A stretch of 13,192 nt of DNA from Clostridiales bacterium UBA8960 (GCA_003482695.1 DMYC01000072.1:2790-15981), one strand, 5' to 3'. Positions 1 through 7,147 are shown, numbered from the stretch's first letter. Translations and numbers: made by a program. Notes: a model not told the origin generated them from the letters alone.

Positions 1-4
1 CTTA

Positions 5-1384
5 TCACTTCATCTCAAAGTAAAACCGACTTCCCACACCAACTTCACTTTCGACGCCATATTTATACCCATGCGCGTCCAAAATGTGTTTGGCGATGGA
101 GAGGCCCAGTCCTGTGCCACGTCTATTTCCATCATTTACGACTTTATAGTAGCGTTCCCAGATATGGTCAAGCGCTTCACCGGGAATGCCTACACCATCA
201 TCGATAATACTTATTATGACACCACTATTTTGTCTTTCTCCTCGAATGATGACGGTTCCACCTTGTTCGGTATGGTGCATGGCATTGCCAATGAAATTGT
301 GGAGCACCTGATCGATGCGTTGAATGTCCGCTTGAATTTCCACGTCCTCATCATAAAGTTCCAAAAGGAGTTCAACCCCTTTTTCCCGAGCCATAAGGGA
401 ATACTTATCAAAAGCGTTCATAAGTCGCGCACTCGGAGACATTGACACTTTGTTTAAGTTCATGTATCCGGATTGTATTTGAGAAAAATCGAGTATATCG
501 TCAACCACTTCGCTTAAGCGATCCACCTCTTCAATAATCAGATTCATGTTCGATGTACGCCTTTGTGGCAGTTCGCCTTGAATATCGCGCGTCAACTCCG
601 CATACCCTTTTATGATGCCGAGTGGTGTACGCAGTTCATGGGAGACATTGGCAACCAAATCTTTTCTAAGGCGGTCAACTTTTGATAGACTTTGTGCCAT
701 GTGGTTGAAATTATCGGCCAACATCCCAAACTCATCTTTTGAATGAATGTTGACGCGCGTCTCGAGATCCCCTTCTGCGATGCGCTTTACAGAGCGGTTG
801 AGAAGCGAAATCGGCCGGATGAAGTATTTGGCGAAAAAGGCGCTGATGAGCATTGCAAGCACAACCAAAACAACTGTGAGATAGAAAAGTTGTTTCTGCA
901 AAATTCCGATTGTTTCATTGATTGGCTCAAGTGGAATGGAGCCCGACAAAATCACATTCGAATCAGGCAGAGCATAGGCGTAGACGAGGATATCCATGTT
1001 CAATCTCGAGTTGACTGAAGTCATAACCGCCTCCCCCTCTGCTATGATGCGATTATAAAAGTCCCCGCGCAAGCTTCGTTGGCCCATCATATGTCCACGC
1101 CCCATGATGTTGCCAGTTGTATACAGCCACTCCCCGTTAAGCCGGCTGACCTCTATGGTCACGTTGTCGCTATAATATAAATCTTCGGCATACTGCTGAA
1201 ATTCATCGGCTTTTTTTGTCTCAAAGATTTCTCCTGCATCGTTTACGCTTTCCTTAAGTGAAATTTCCTGGCTTTTCATATAATTGTCCTCTAAAAAGAC
1301 AACTTGATAAATCCACAAGCATGCGGTGGTGATGAGGATGATAAAGACCATTCCAAGCATGAGTTTTGTTTGTATTTTATGCAT
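5..1384 (-). CDS. Membrane sensor histidine kinase with HAMP domain
   Basis: Sensor half of a two-component system; it should autophosphorylate on His and pass phosphate to the response regulator encoded just upstream. Numbered from the ATG at 1384 (459 aa): TM helix about 8-30, an extracytoplasmic sensor region of about 130 residues, a second TM helix about 166-187, HAMP about 188-236, and a HisKA box VSHELRTPLG with the phospho-acceptor His near 249. The catalytic ATPase domain shows the N box (GNAMHHTE), G1 (DDGVGIPG) and G2 (RGTGLGLSIAKH). The sensor region contains a Met/His-rich stretch, MGRGHMMGQR, near 94-103. A longer reading from TTG at 1405 would overlap the regulator gene. The ATG is preferred because an AGAGGG site lies just upstream and it starts 1 nt after the regulator stop. 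All catalytic motifs are intact. The ligand is unknown; a metal or cell-envelope signal is only an inference. Confidence 0.93.
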   Translation of the reverse strand: MHKIQTKLMLGMVFIILITTACLWIYQVVFLEDNYMKSQEISLKESVNDAGEIFETKKADEFQQYAEDLYYSDNVTIEVSRLNGEWLYTTGNIMGRGHMMGQRSLRGDFYNRIIAEGEAVMTSVNSRLNMDILVYAYALPDSNVILSGSIPLEPINETIGILQKQLFYLTVVLVVLAMLISAFFAKYFIRPISLLNRSVKRIAEGDLETRVNIHSKDEFGMLADNFNHMAQSLSKVDRLRKDLVANVSHELRTPLGIIKGYAELTRDIQGELPQRRTSNMNLIIEEVDRLSEVVDDILDFSQIQSGYMNLNKVSMSPSARLMNAFDKYSLMAREKGVELLLELYDEDVEIQADIQRIDQVLHNFIGNAMHHTEQGGTVIIRGERQNSGVIISIIDDGVGIPGEALDHIWERYYKVVNDGNRRGTGLGLSIAKHILDAHGYKYGVESEVGVGSRFYFEMK

Positions 1385-1385
1385 A

Positions 1386-2069
1386 TTATCCCTCTTTGTA
1401 TTCAAATTTGTATCCGACGCCCCAAACGGTCACAAAAAAGCTTTTGTATGGTTTTAGGCTATCTCTAAGCATTTTTATATGCGTATCCACGGTTCTGTCG
1501 TCACCAAAAAAATCGATTCCCCAAGCACCGTCCAGTATCTGCTGTCTGGTAAGTGCCCTATTTTTATTCGCAACCATGTAAACGAGCAGTTCATATTCTT
1601 TAGGTGTGAGTTTCACTAGGTTGCCATCTACATAGACGCTCCTTGCTTCGATATCCACTTCAAGCCCTCCAAACGTCATGCGTTCTTGGTTGGCCATTTT
1701 GCTATTTCGCCGCATCAATGCTTTTAACCGAGCCATAAGTTCTTTCGGACTAAACGGTTTTACCATGTAGTCATCAACACCTAACTCAAACCCGAACAGC
1801 TTATCGTATTCCTCACCTCTCGCCGTGAGCATGATAATCGGAACATCTGATGTTTCGCGTATGGCGCGGCATACAGACCAGCCATCGACAATCGGCATCA
1901 TCACGTCAAGCAAAATGGCGTCAAATGCGTCTGCCCCTGAGCTTTGGAAAATTTCAATAGCCTCTTTGCCGTTTTGGGCCTCCTCAAACTTGAATCCATC
2001 CGCTTTCAGGTATTCACCAATTAGTGTCCTAAATTTATGTTCATCATCTACTACGAGTATATTTGCCAT
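1386..2069 (-). CDS. OmpR/PhoB-family response regulator
   Basis: DNA-binding response regulator of 227 aa, first gene of a two-gene operon with the histidine kinase. The receiver domain (about 1-118) has the acidic pair in VVDDE (Asp8/Asp9), the phospho-acceptor Asp55 in LLDVMMP, the switch Thr82 in MLTARG and Lys104 in VKPF. A winged-helix OmpR-type DNA-binding domain fills the C-terminus, ending in the typical VWGVGYKFE. Two starts are possible: ATG at 2084 (five residues longer, AAAGG directly abutting it, so badly spaced) and ATG at 2069 (GGAG 9 nt upstream, giving the family-typical MANILVVDDE). I chose 2069. The upstream region has tandem ATCACAA boxes next to its -10 element, which suggests autoregulation. 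The boxes recur at the divergent promoter of the DUF2680-like gene, a likely target. Confidence 0.94.
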   Translation of the reverse strand: MANILVVDDEHKFRTLIGEYLKADGFKFEEAQNGKEAIEIFQSSGADAFDAILLDVMMPIVDGWSVCRAIRETSDVPIIMLTARGEEYDKLFGFELGVDDYMVKPFSPKELMARLKALMRRNSKMANQERMTFGGLEVDIEARSVYVDGNLVKLTPKEYELLVYMVANKNRALTRQQILDGAWGIDFFGDDRTVDTHIKMLRDSLKPYKSFFVTVWGVGYKFEYKEG

Positions 2070-2109
2070 ATCATCACTCTCCATCCTTTGTTATACCCTT
2101 CTTTTCAAT

Positions 2110-2141
2110 AGTATAGCGTTAAATTGTGATTAACTTGTGAT
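2110..2141 (-). promoter_or_regulatory. Response-regulator operon promoter with tandem ATCACAA boxes
   Basis: Read on the minus strand: ATCACAA (2141-2135), 4 nt, ATCACAA (2130-2124), 8 nt, then the -10 element TATACT (2115-2110). The boxes recur with an 11-bp period, about one helical turn, as is usual for tandem OmpR-family sites. They sit where a -35 hexamer should be, and no good -35 is visible. This is the layout of an activator-dependent promoter. The assignment to the adjacent regulator is inference from position and from the matching divergent promoter. Confidence 0.6.
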
Positions 2142-2176
2142 GGTTTTCTCCAAATGTGCTAAAGAAACTTTTTTTC

Positions 2177-2208
2177 ATCATATTTCTATCACAAGTTGGG
2201 GCTATACT
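2177..2208 (+). promoter_or_regulatory. Promoter of the DUF2680-like gene with matching ATCACAA box
   Basis: The -10 TATACT lies at 2203-2208, and ATCACAA at 2188-2194 ends exactly 8 nt before it, the same spacing as at the divergent regulator promoter. ATCACAAGTT (2188-2197) is identical over 10 bp to the distal box of the other promoter. A degraded copy, ATCATAT (2177-2183), lies 11 bp upstream. There is no recognisable -35. The leader from about 2215 to 2261 includes a small hairpin, CAAGCA/TGCTTG (2220-2225 with 2229-2234). Control by the neighbouring two-component system is inferred. Confidence 0.6.
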
Positions 2209-2261
2209 TAGATTAAAGGCAAGCACAATGCTTGTTGAAAAAAATTTGAGGAGTGGTGTAT

Positions 2262-2729
2262 ATGAAAAAAATTATAATTTTACTGTCTGTATCAATTCTA
2301 ATATTGGGCACGATGGCCCTTTCTTTTGCGGATGCCCTATTTAGTCCGGCGAAAATTTTTGGCGATCTTGTCGGTCTATCCGAGCAAGAAGCCTATGACG
2401 TAAGACTAGAGTCAGGTAAGTCGTTTGGACAACTCGCTGAAGATTATGGGGTTTATGATGCGTTTGTAGCGTCTGCACATGAGTCTAAAATTGCCTATAT
2501 TGAGGGTCTGGTCGAAAAAGGTGAATTGACGAGAGAAGAAGCGGATCTAATTATTGAAAGACTTGAGAATTGTGATGGTTCTTTGAAAGGCAATGGCCTC
2601 TTTGGTAAAGGTCTTGGCAGAGGTATGATGGGTCAAGGCTTTGGTCAAGGCGCATGTGGCCTGAATGACCAATCAGGCACCGGCAGAGGTGCTGGGTTTG
2701 GTGGTAGAGGCATGATGAGAAATAAGTAA
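2262..2729 (+). CDS. Small secreted DUF2680-like protein with Gly/Met-rich tail
   Basis: Predicted 155-aa exported protein of unknown function. The N-terminus MKKIIILLSVSILILG is a typical signal peptide, with likely cleavage near SFA-DA (about 23-25). Residues about 35-105 resemble DUF2680: GLSEQEAYDVRLESGKSF, then an Asp-Tyr-Gly-Val turn, then GELTREEADLIIERLENCDG. In this family that pattern is a pair of short helical segments. The tail (about 110-155) is low-complexity Gly/Met/Arg with GRGMMGQ and GGRGMM, which might bind metal or the cell surface, but no function is established. I chose ATG at 2262 because GAGGAG (2248-2253) is spaced 8 nt from it; in-frame GTG codons at 2253 and 2256 lie on or against that site. 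It is divergent from the two-component genes and shares their promoter boxes, so it is probably a target of that system. Family assignment is by recognised pattern, not a search. Confidence 0.85.
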   Translation: MKKIIILLSVSILILGTMALSFADALFSPAKIFGDLVGLSEQEAYDVRLESGKSFGQLAEDYGVYDAFVASAHESKIAYIEGLVEKGELTREEADLIIERLENCDGSLKGNGLFGKGLGRGMMGQGFGQGACGLNDQSGTGRGAGFGGRGMMRNK

Positions 2730-2741
2730 TCAAAGGGTAAT

Positions 2742-2766
2742 CAAGGGGATGGTCCCCTTGGTCACT
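2742..2766. repeat. REP-like palindrome, short copy
   Basis: CAAGGGGA (2742-2749), a 3-nt loop and TCCCCTTG (2753-2760) form an 8-bp hairpin 12 nt after the DUF2680-like stop codon. CCCCTTGGTCACT (13 bp) is identical to part of the copy at 2946-2975, so it belongs to the same repeat family. There is no U-run after the hairpin, so it is not a classical intrinsic terminator, though it could protect the mRNA 3' end. Confidence 0.65.
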
Positions 2767-2781
2767 AGTATCATGGCAACA

Positions 2782-2892
2782 GAATAAAGAACGGCTCAAC
2801 CTTACACTCGGTCCTCGTGCACTTCCTTTTTTCGACTTTTTGTCGGTTGGAAGCTTCTGCGGAAACGTTCAAGGTTGAGCCGTTCTTTATTC
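2782..2892. repeat. 111-bp element with 22-bp perfect terminal inverted repeats
   Basis: The left arm 2782-2803 (begins GAATAAAGAACGG) is the exact reverse complement of the right arm 2871-2892. Six of the next eight outer base pairs also match. The 67-nt interior holds a second hairpin: CTTCC (2822-2826) with GGAAG (2849-2853), and inside it CGAC (2833-2836) with GTCG (2842-2845) around a TTTTT loop. No ORF of note lies inside. It could be a miniature inverted-repeat element, a structured RNA, or a bidirectional 3'-end hairpin between the convergent genes. The sequence alone does not decide. Confidence 0.75.
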
Positions 2893-2945
2893 AGTTACCA
2901 AATATATGTATCGCTGTTCAAGATGTATTCATATGTACTTTGATT

Positions 2946-3052
2946 GAATGATCAGGGGGTCGGACCCCTTGGTCACTCTCAACTGTATTTTGTGGGCGCA
3001 ATCAAAATGACCAAGGGGTCCGACCCCCTGATCATTCGACCCCATGATCATT
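2946..3052. repeat. REPIN-like inverted pair of GGGGTCGGACCCC repeats
   Basis: The left arm 2946-2975 and right arm 3008-3037 are perfect 30-bp reverse complements around a 32-nt spacer. Each arm is itself palindromic around GGGGTC-G-GACCCC or its complement. A further half-copy, GACCCCATGATCATT (3038-3052), follows directly and matches 14 of 15 bases of GACCCCCTGATCATT. Two REP units in inverted orientation are the definition of a REPIN; whether a RAYT transposase moves this one is inference. It lies just past the UPF0182 stop codon. Confidence 0.8.
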
Positions 3053-3069
3053 TTCAGTTCTCTCATTTC

Positions 3070-3795
3070 TCACTCAACCAACTCACTCAAAGACTCAATC
3101 AATTTCTCCAGTTCTTCTAAAGATATTTTCGCTTTTTCAAACTGTGCCTTGATTTTTTCAAGCAGTTGTTCTAATGTTTCGTTATCTGAATCCTCTGGCA
3201 CGAACTCACCAAACAAGCGCATAAGCGCGATGTCAAGCGTCTGTTCCATGACGATCTCATTTTTATATGCGACGATGACGCGTTTCATTTCCGGTAAGCT
3301 GTTCTGGTTATCCGACTGCAAATAAATAGGTTCCACGTACAAAATCGAATTTTCGATCGGCACCACGATGAGATTGCCACGAAGAATCGTAGAACCCTGT
3401 TGCCCCCAAAGTGTAAATTCTTGTGAGATGAACGGATCCTGATCAATCCTTGACTCTATCATGATCGGCCCCTGAATCGTCTGATCCTTCGGCATGACAT
3501 ATAAAAACATCTGCCCATAATAAGGTCCATCATTTCGAGCCACCAGGAGCGCCGTCATATTCGGTTTGCTTCTTGGCGTATACGGTAAAATCAAAGTGAA
3601 CTCCGCTTTGTCATTAATCTTGAACATGACATAGTTTGGCTCAATACTTTGAACAGTGCCCATGTACTTTTCAAGCGAAATGTCCCATAAATCTTCACCA
3701 TTGTAGAACACCACCGGGTTAATCACATGGTATTTTCTTAAAATTTTCGACTGCAAGTCAAAGTAGTCAAGAGGGTATCTGACGTGATTGATCAA
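3070..3795 (-). CDS. UPF0182 C-terminal part, out of frame with its N-terminus
   Basis: This is the second half of the UPF0182 soluble domain. Its frame is open back to about 3908, so the TTG at 3795 is an interior codon (the Leu before INHVRYP), not a convincing start. Family-like segments include KYHVINPVVFYNGEDLWDI, a stretch on Thr-Ala-Leu-Leu-Val-Ala-Arg-Asn-Asp, GPIMIESRIDQDPFISQEF and RGNLIVVPIENSILYVEPIYL. The last ~45 residues are Glu/Lys/Leu-rich and likely coiled coil. TTG overlaps the upstream TGA, so coupled re-initiation is conceivable, but it would leave out about 38 conserved residues. Confidence 0.6.
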   Translation of the reverse strand: MINHVRYPLDYFDLQSKILRKYHVINPVVFYNGEDLWDISLEKYMGTVQSIEPNYVMFKINDKAEFTLILPYTPRSKPNMTALLVARNDGPYYGQMFLYVMPKDQTIQGPIMIESRIDQDPFISQEFTLWGQQGSTILRGNLIVVPIENSILYVEPIYLQSDNQNSLPEMKRVIVAYKNEIVMEQTLDIALMRLFGEFVPEDSDNETLEQLLEKIKAQFEKAKISLEELEKLIESLSELVE

Positions 3796-5726
3796 ACCCT
3801 CTGGAAACTCGGATTTCGACTTGAACAGCTTAGGGAAAATCGCTGCATACGTTTGAACGAGAGGATCATCCTCATCGTAGATATAATATGAGGTCGTTCC
3901 TTCATAAGATCGATTACCACTTTCACGGAATTTCTGATATAAGAAATGTCCTGACCTTTGAATCGGGACTTCTCAGAATACGGATACTCACCCGAAGTCG
4001 TATAGGCGTCAATAATCCAGTAGAGCTTTCCGTCCATTTGATTTAGCACAATATAAGGGCTATCATCATAAGTTAAAAACGGTGCAATTGTTCGAACCCT
4101 GTTCATGATATTGCGGTTCAACATGATTCGACTGTCCGAGTTGATGTTGTTGGATACAAGCAGCTTCATACTTCTTTGATTGATGGCGAAAATCAGTCGT
4201 TTCAAACCACTTAGCCGAATCCCATCCGCACCTTCGTATAAAGACTCTACATTGTTGTCGCCGCTCGGATAATCGAATTCCTTTTCAAGTGTGTTGACCA
4301 AAACATATCGGTTGGTCAACTCACCGAAATAGATTTCAGGACGCTGGATCAACAAATCTGTCGAAGTAATCGGTGGTATATTTCGCATCAACAGTTCTGG
4401 CTGACCTTCTTCTGTGACGCGATTGACTGGCGAAATGACGACGCCGTAGCCGTGTGTGAATTTCAGGTATTCATTGACCCAAGTTTTAGCCTGACTATCC
4501 AATTTCTGTTGATTGAGCTCTCTTGGTGTAATGAAAACCTGTGTGTAAGCGCCATCGATGGTGTACCGGTCGATATTGACATCCACAAAATCATAATAGA
4601 GCCTTATGCTTTGGATTTGATTAAATGTTTGAAGCATTGGTCTTGCATCGTTGACTCTAATATTCTTGATCGTCTCCTCATTTTTGACGAGTTTATCGTA
4701 GGTTAACGTTTCCTCATATGGGTAATCGACAGAATCGACTGTGTGAATATTATAGCCCTCTCGCGTGTGAGAAATGTTATAAATCAGATATGGCCTTTCC
4801 TTGTTGATTTCGTCAGGCTCAACCACCAACTTCTGCACGAAAACCATCAGTTGACTGAATAGGATCATGGACACAATCAAAATGGCAGGTCCAGCGCCAA
4901 GCATCAGGACTTTTTTGCTTTTTGAACCAATCATTAATAGAACAGCTGTCACAACTGAAATGGCAGCATATATACGATAAGCGAGCATCGTAATCGTCAC
5001 ATCCGTGTATCCTGCTCCAAAAACGACGTTTCCAGCCGTTTGTAAGAGTTGATAGGTCCTGAGTATGAATATGCCACCCAAAGTGATAAACCAAAGTGCG
5101 ATCAAGACCTTTGCGTGACCAATGAGAGGCAATAAAAACGCCTCTTTAAATTGAATGTTTGTGAAATCGACTGATATGCGTTCAGACGATTCATTTCGCT
5201 GCCCAATCGACAACAGTTGGTAAACGGCCATAATCCCGATCAGCAGCGATAGCACTGAAAACGTATAGTTGACAATTTGCCGGATAAAAGGCAACGTGAA
5301 CAAATACACACGCATATCGTGATTGAAAATCGGATCGAGAATGCCAAAAGATTGGCCATTCATAAATTTTAAAAGAACCATCCAGAGATTGCTTGATATG
5401 GATAGTGAAATGATGGCACTAAAGATGGCACTTGCTATTTTTATTATTTTTTTTGTACTGCCTGGATCATTAACGATTTCGTTCCTTTTAAGAAAATCTT
5501 TATGCAGTCTATTCATCACTAAATTCAGGATAAAAAACAAAGGCAACACGGTGATGACAAATATGGCACCTTTTGTGAGAATTCGGGTAATGAATACGCT
5601 TTCATACGCCAATGAACTCAGCCAGAGATACTCCGTAATCACCCCTATACTGATATATAGCAGTATCAGTGTCAGTATCACTATGGCCAAAAGCCAGGTC
5701 ATTAATCGGTGCTTATTGCTTTTCAT
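3792..5726 (-). CDS. UPF0182 N-terminal part: seven-helix membrane domain and start of the extracytoplasmic region
   Basis: This open frame gives 644 aa, of which the first 606 or so are genuine. About seven transmembrane helices are visible (near 9-30, 48-70, 94-117, 148-171, 203-224, 247-267 and 275-299). They are followed by the family's conserved post-membrane stretch VEPDEINKERPYLIYNISHT and a long soluble region, ending with DGKLYWIIDAYTTSGEYPYS and YIRNSVKVVID before the frame is lost. If translated as it stands, the product would lack the last ~280 residues of the soluble domain and carry a 38-residue aberrant tail. Confidence 0.75.
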   Translation of the reverse strand: MKSNKHRLMTWLLAIVILTLILLYISIGVITEYLWLSSLAYESVFITRILTKGAIFVITVLPLFFILNLVMNRLHKDFLKRNEIVNDPGSTKKIIKIASAIFSAIISLSISSNLWMVLLKFMNGQSFGILDPIFNHDMRVYLFTLPFIRQIVNYTFSVLSLLIGIMAVYQLLSIGQRNESSERISVDFTNIQFKEAFLLPLIGHAKVLIALWFITLGGIFILRTYQLLQTAGNVVFGAGYTDVTITMLAYRIYAAISVVTAVLLMIGSKSKKVLMLGAGPAILIVSMILFSQLMVFVQKLVVEPDEINKERPYLIYNISHTREGYNIHTVDSVDYPYEETLTYDKLVKNEETIKNIRVNDARPMLQTFNQIQSIRLYYDFVDVNIDRYTIDGAYTQVFITPRELNQQKLDSQAKTWVNEYLKFTHGYGVVISPVNRVTEEGQPELLMRNIPPITSTDLLIQRPEIYFGELTNRYVLVNTLEKEFDYPSGDNNVESLYEGADGIRLSGLKRLIFAINQRSMKLLVSNNINSDSRIMLNRNIMNRVRTIAPFLTYDDSPYIVLNQMDGKLYWIIDAYTTSGEYPYSEKSRFKGQDISYIRNSVKVVIDLMKERPHIISTMRMILSFKRMQRFSLSCSSRNPSFQRV

Positions 5727-5748
5727 AATACCCTCCCGTTCACCGTAT

Positions 5749-5791
5749 AAAAAATAGAGTGTTTTGCTAGCGGATTTAGCAACTCACTCTA
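5749..5791 (-). terminator. Intrinsic terminator after the MFS gene
   Basis: On the minus strand TAGAGTG (5791-5785) pairs with CACTCTA (5761-5755), and TAGCAA with TTGCTA inside (5782-5777 with 5769-5764), separated by a 2x2 internal loop and closed by a 7-nt loop. Six U residues follow (5754-5749). It begins 33 nt past the MFS stop codon. It also lies just 12-15 nt upstream of the UPF0182 ribosome binding site, so it could act as an attenuator of read-through into that gene. Confidence 0.85.
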
Positions 5792-5823
5792 CTTATACCC
5801 ATTTTAAGGGAGAATAATGACTG

Positions 5824-7011
5824 TTAATTTTTGTTTCGCAATAAAGTCCAGCTGTTCACCGCCGTGAGGAGCATGCCTACTATTGCCATCATAAAAAAGG
5901 ATACTTTCAGTCCAAACTGATCTCCGATAAAACCGACGACCGGAAAAATGGTGATCATGAAAAAGCTGAAGGCCATGCTCGCCATCGACAAAATCGTCGC
6001 CCTATTCTCACTGGGAATCACTTTGTTGATATAATCACCAAGTGCGATAAAAATCAACCCTTCAGCCAGCGCCATGGGAATAAAGAACATGAAATGCCAT
6101 TTGGATAACGCCACACCAAACAGGCAAAGCGTCGTGATGATCGGCATAAACAACAAGATCCCTCTCTCTTTAATGATGTTCTCGATTTTATAGACCTGAG
6201 GTGCTAAAAGCGCACCGCCAAGTGCGGTAACAGCGTAGAGAACACCGATGGATGCTTCGCTGTAACCGTCACCCTTCATGTAGTTTTGCAAATAGAAAAA
6301 GACAGTGGTGACGAAACTCATGATGAACTGTGAAAATAAAATTAAGAAGCCCAATCGCTTTTGTTCACGTAAAACTTTGATGCTCTCGCTCAATTGATCA
6401 AAAAAGTGCGTCCGATTGCTTTTCTCTGAACTTTTCTTTCCAGTGGTTGGTTCCACGAATAAAAAGGCGTATAGAAATGTAATCATGCCGATTACGATCG
6501 TTATCACAAATGCCATGTCATAACTTTTCGTTGCCAGATACCCGCCAAGTAGGAATGAAATGATGCTGCCGATTTGAAAGATCATTTCTTTGTTGCCGCT
6601 GATTCGCATGTACTGATCTTCTTGGCCGATTTCTTTCATCGTGTCATAGATCAGTGCATCCCCTGCGCCTGACTCCATGTTATATGAGAGTGCCGTTATA
6701 ATGAACGAACCCGCAAACCAGATGAAAGAGTCGGCAAACAGCAAAATAATCACGCTGATTACAGAAAACAAGCGGCCGATGATTCGGCTGACCCGCCTGC
6801 CATATATGTCCGCCACAGCGCCAGTAGGGACTTCCATAAAAAAAGAAGTGAGATGAAAAATCGTCTCAAGTAATCCGAGTTGTGTCAATGTCATGCCTTT
6901 TGAAGCCAAATAGATCATCCATATTCCACGTGTCAGGTCGATGTTTTGTATGAATGAAAATGCATAATTTTTTTTGATATTGTCTTTTAGTTGTTTCTTT
7001 TGTAGTCTCAT
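5824..7011 (-). CDS. Major facilitator superfamily (MFS) transporter
   Basis: Integral membrane secondary transporter of 395 aa, a normal length for a 12-helix MFS protein. Hydrophobic helices run along the whole chain. The loop after helix 2 carries the MFS motif A as GAVADIYGRR (about 64-73), preceded by FFMEVPTG, a pattern common in drug/metabolite efflux MFS proteins of Bacillota. The middle cytoplasmic loop (about 190-215) is charged (EPTTGKKSSEKSNRTHFFDQ). The start ATG at 7011 has a good RBS (GAGGAGAG) about 8 nt upstream. The substrate cannot be read from the sequence; multidrug or small-molecule efflux is the default guess. It is flanked by terminators on both sides, so it is probably monocistronic, although I see no convincing promoter in the 70 nt upstream. 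Confidence 0.9.
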   Translation of the reverse strand: MRLQKKQLKDNIKKNYAFSFIQNIDLTRGIWMIYLASKGMTLTQLGLLETIFHLTSFFMEVPTGAVADIYGRRVSRIIGRLFSVISVIILLFADSFIWFAGSFIITALSYNMESGAGDALIYDTMKEIGQEDQYMRISGNKEMIFQIGSIISFLLGGYLATKSYDMAFVITIVIGMITFLYAFLFVEPTTGKKSSEKSNRTHFFDQLSESIKVLREQKRLGFLILFSQFIMSFVTTVFFYLQNYMKGDGYSEASIGVLYAVTALGGALLAPQVYKIENIIKERGILLFMPIITTLCLFGVALSKWHFMFFIPMALAEGLIFIALGDYINKVIPSENRATILSMASMAFSFFMITIFPVVGFIGDQFGLKVSFFMMAIVGMLLTAVNSWTLLRNKN

Positions 7012-7081
7012 TTTATGTTCTCTCCTCGTGTCATGTTTGTTTGCCTATCACTTTAGCCCACCACCCGAGGTCCGCTTATAC

Positions 7082-7112
7082 AAAAAAACTCTGGACGCAA
7101 TCGTCCAGAGTT
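7082..7112 (-). terminator. Strong intrinsic terminator after the 37-aa ORF
   Basis: AACTCTGGACG (7087-7097) and CGTCCAGAGTT (7102-7112) form a perfect 11-bp stem with a 4-nt loop. On the minus strand the stem is followed by a run of seven U (7088-7082, partly within the last pairs). It sits 36 nt beyond the stop of the small ORF and about 70 nt before the MFS start. Confidence 0.9.
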
Positions 7113-7147
7113 CAAATATCAATTTACCAATACTGAATGACAACACT

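Larger units (their letters stand above)
3070..5726 (-). pseudogene. UPF0182 family membrane protein, frameshifted
   Basis: The locus encodes a large membrane protein of the UPF0182 (COG1615) family, whose function is not established. The complete reading would be about 885 aa, a normal family length, but one base is missing between 3908 and 3909. Upstream frame: NSVKVVID, followed by 38 off-frame residues and a stop at 3792-3794. In the other frame, starting at the next codons, the sequence continues with family-like YEGTTSYYIYDEDDP, IFPKLFKS and then INHVRYPLDYF. The locus is 2657 nt; adding one base gives exactly 886 codons including the stop. The junction GATCTTATGAA is not a homopolymer slip site. 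Either the gene is a recent pseudogene or the base was lost in sequencing. The RBS GGGAGGG lies just before the ATG at 5726. Everything else in both halves appears intact. Confidence 0.88.

Noticed and set aside
2742..2760. Intrinsic terminator for the DUF2680-like gene
   Set aside because: The hairpin is not followed by a U-run and matches the dispersed repeat family, so it is annotated as a repeat.
2551..2799. 82-aa minus-strand ORF overlapping the DUF2680-like gene
   Set aside because: It is antisense to the Gly/Met tail, runs into the palindromic repeat, and is rich in His/Cys only as a mirror of Gly/Met codons.
2742..3052. CRISPR array
   Set aside because: The repeats are inverted palindromes at irregular spacing, not direct repeats with regular unique spacers, and no cas genes are present.
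3793..3795. TTG start and TTGA stop-start overlap suggesting a separate UPF0182 C-terminal gene
   Set aside because: The frame is open and family-like upstream to about 3908, so the TTG is an interior codon; re-initiation there would delete conserved residues.
3895..3920. Programmed ribosomal frameshift in UPF0182
   Set aside because: No slippery heptamer or strong downstream structure is visible at the junction, and the family is not known to use recoding.
5323..5757. 144-aa plus-strand ORF at the UPF0182 5' end
   Set aside because: It is the complement of membrane-helix codons of UPF0182 and shows no RBS or family features.
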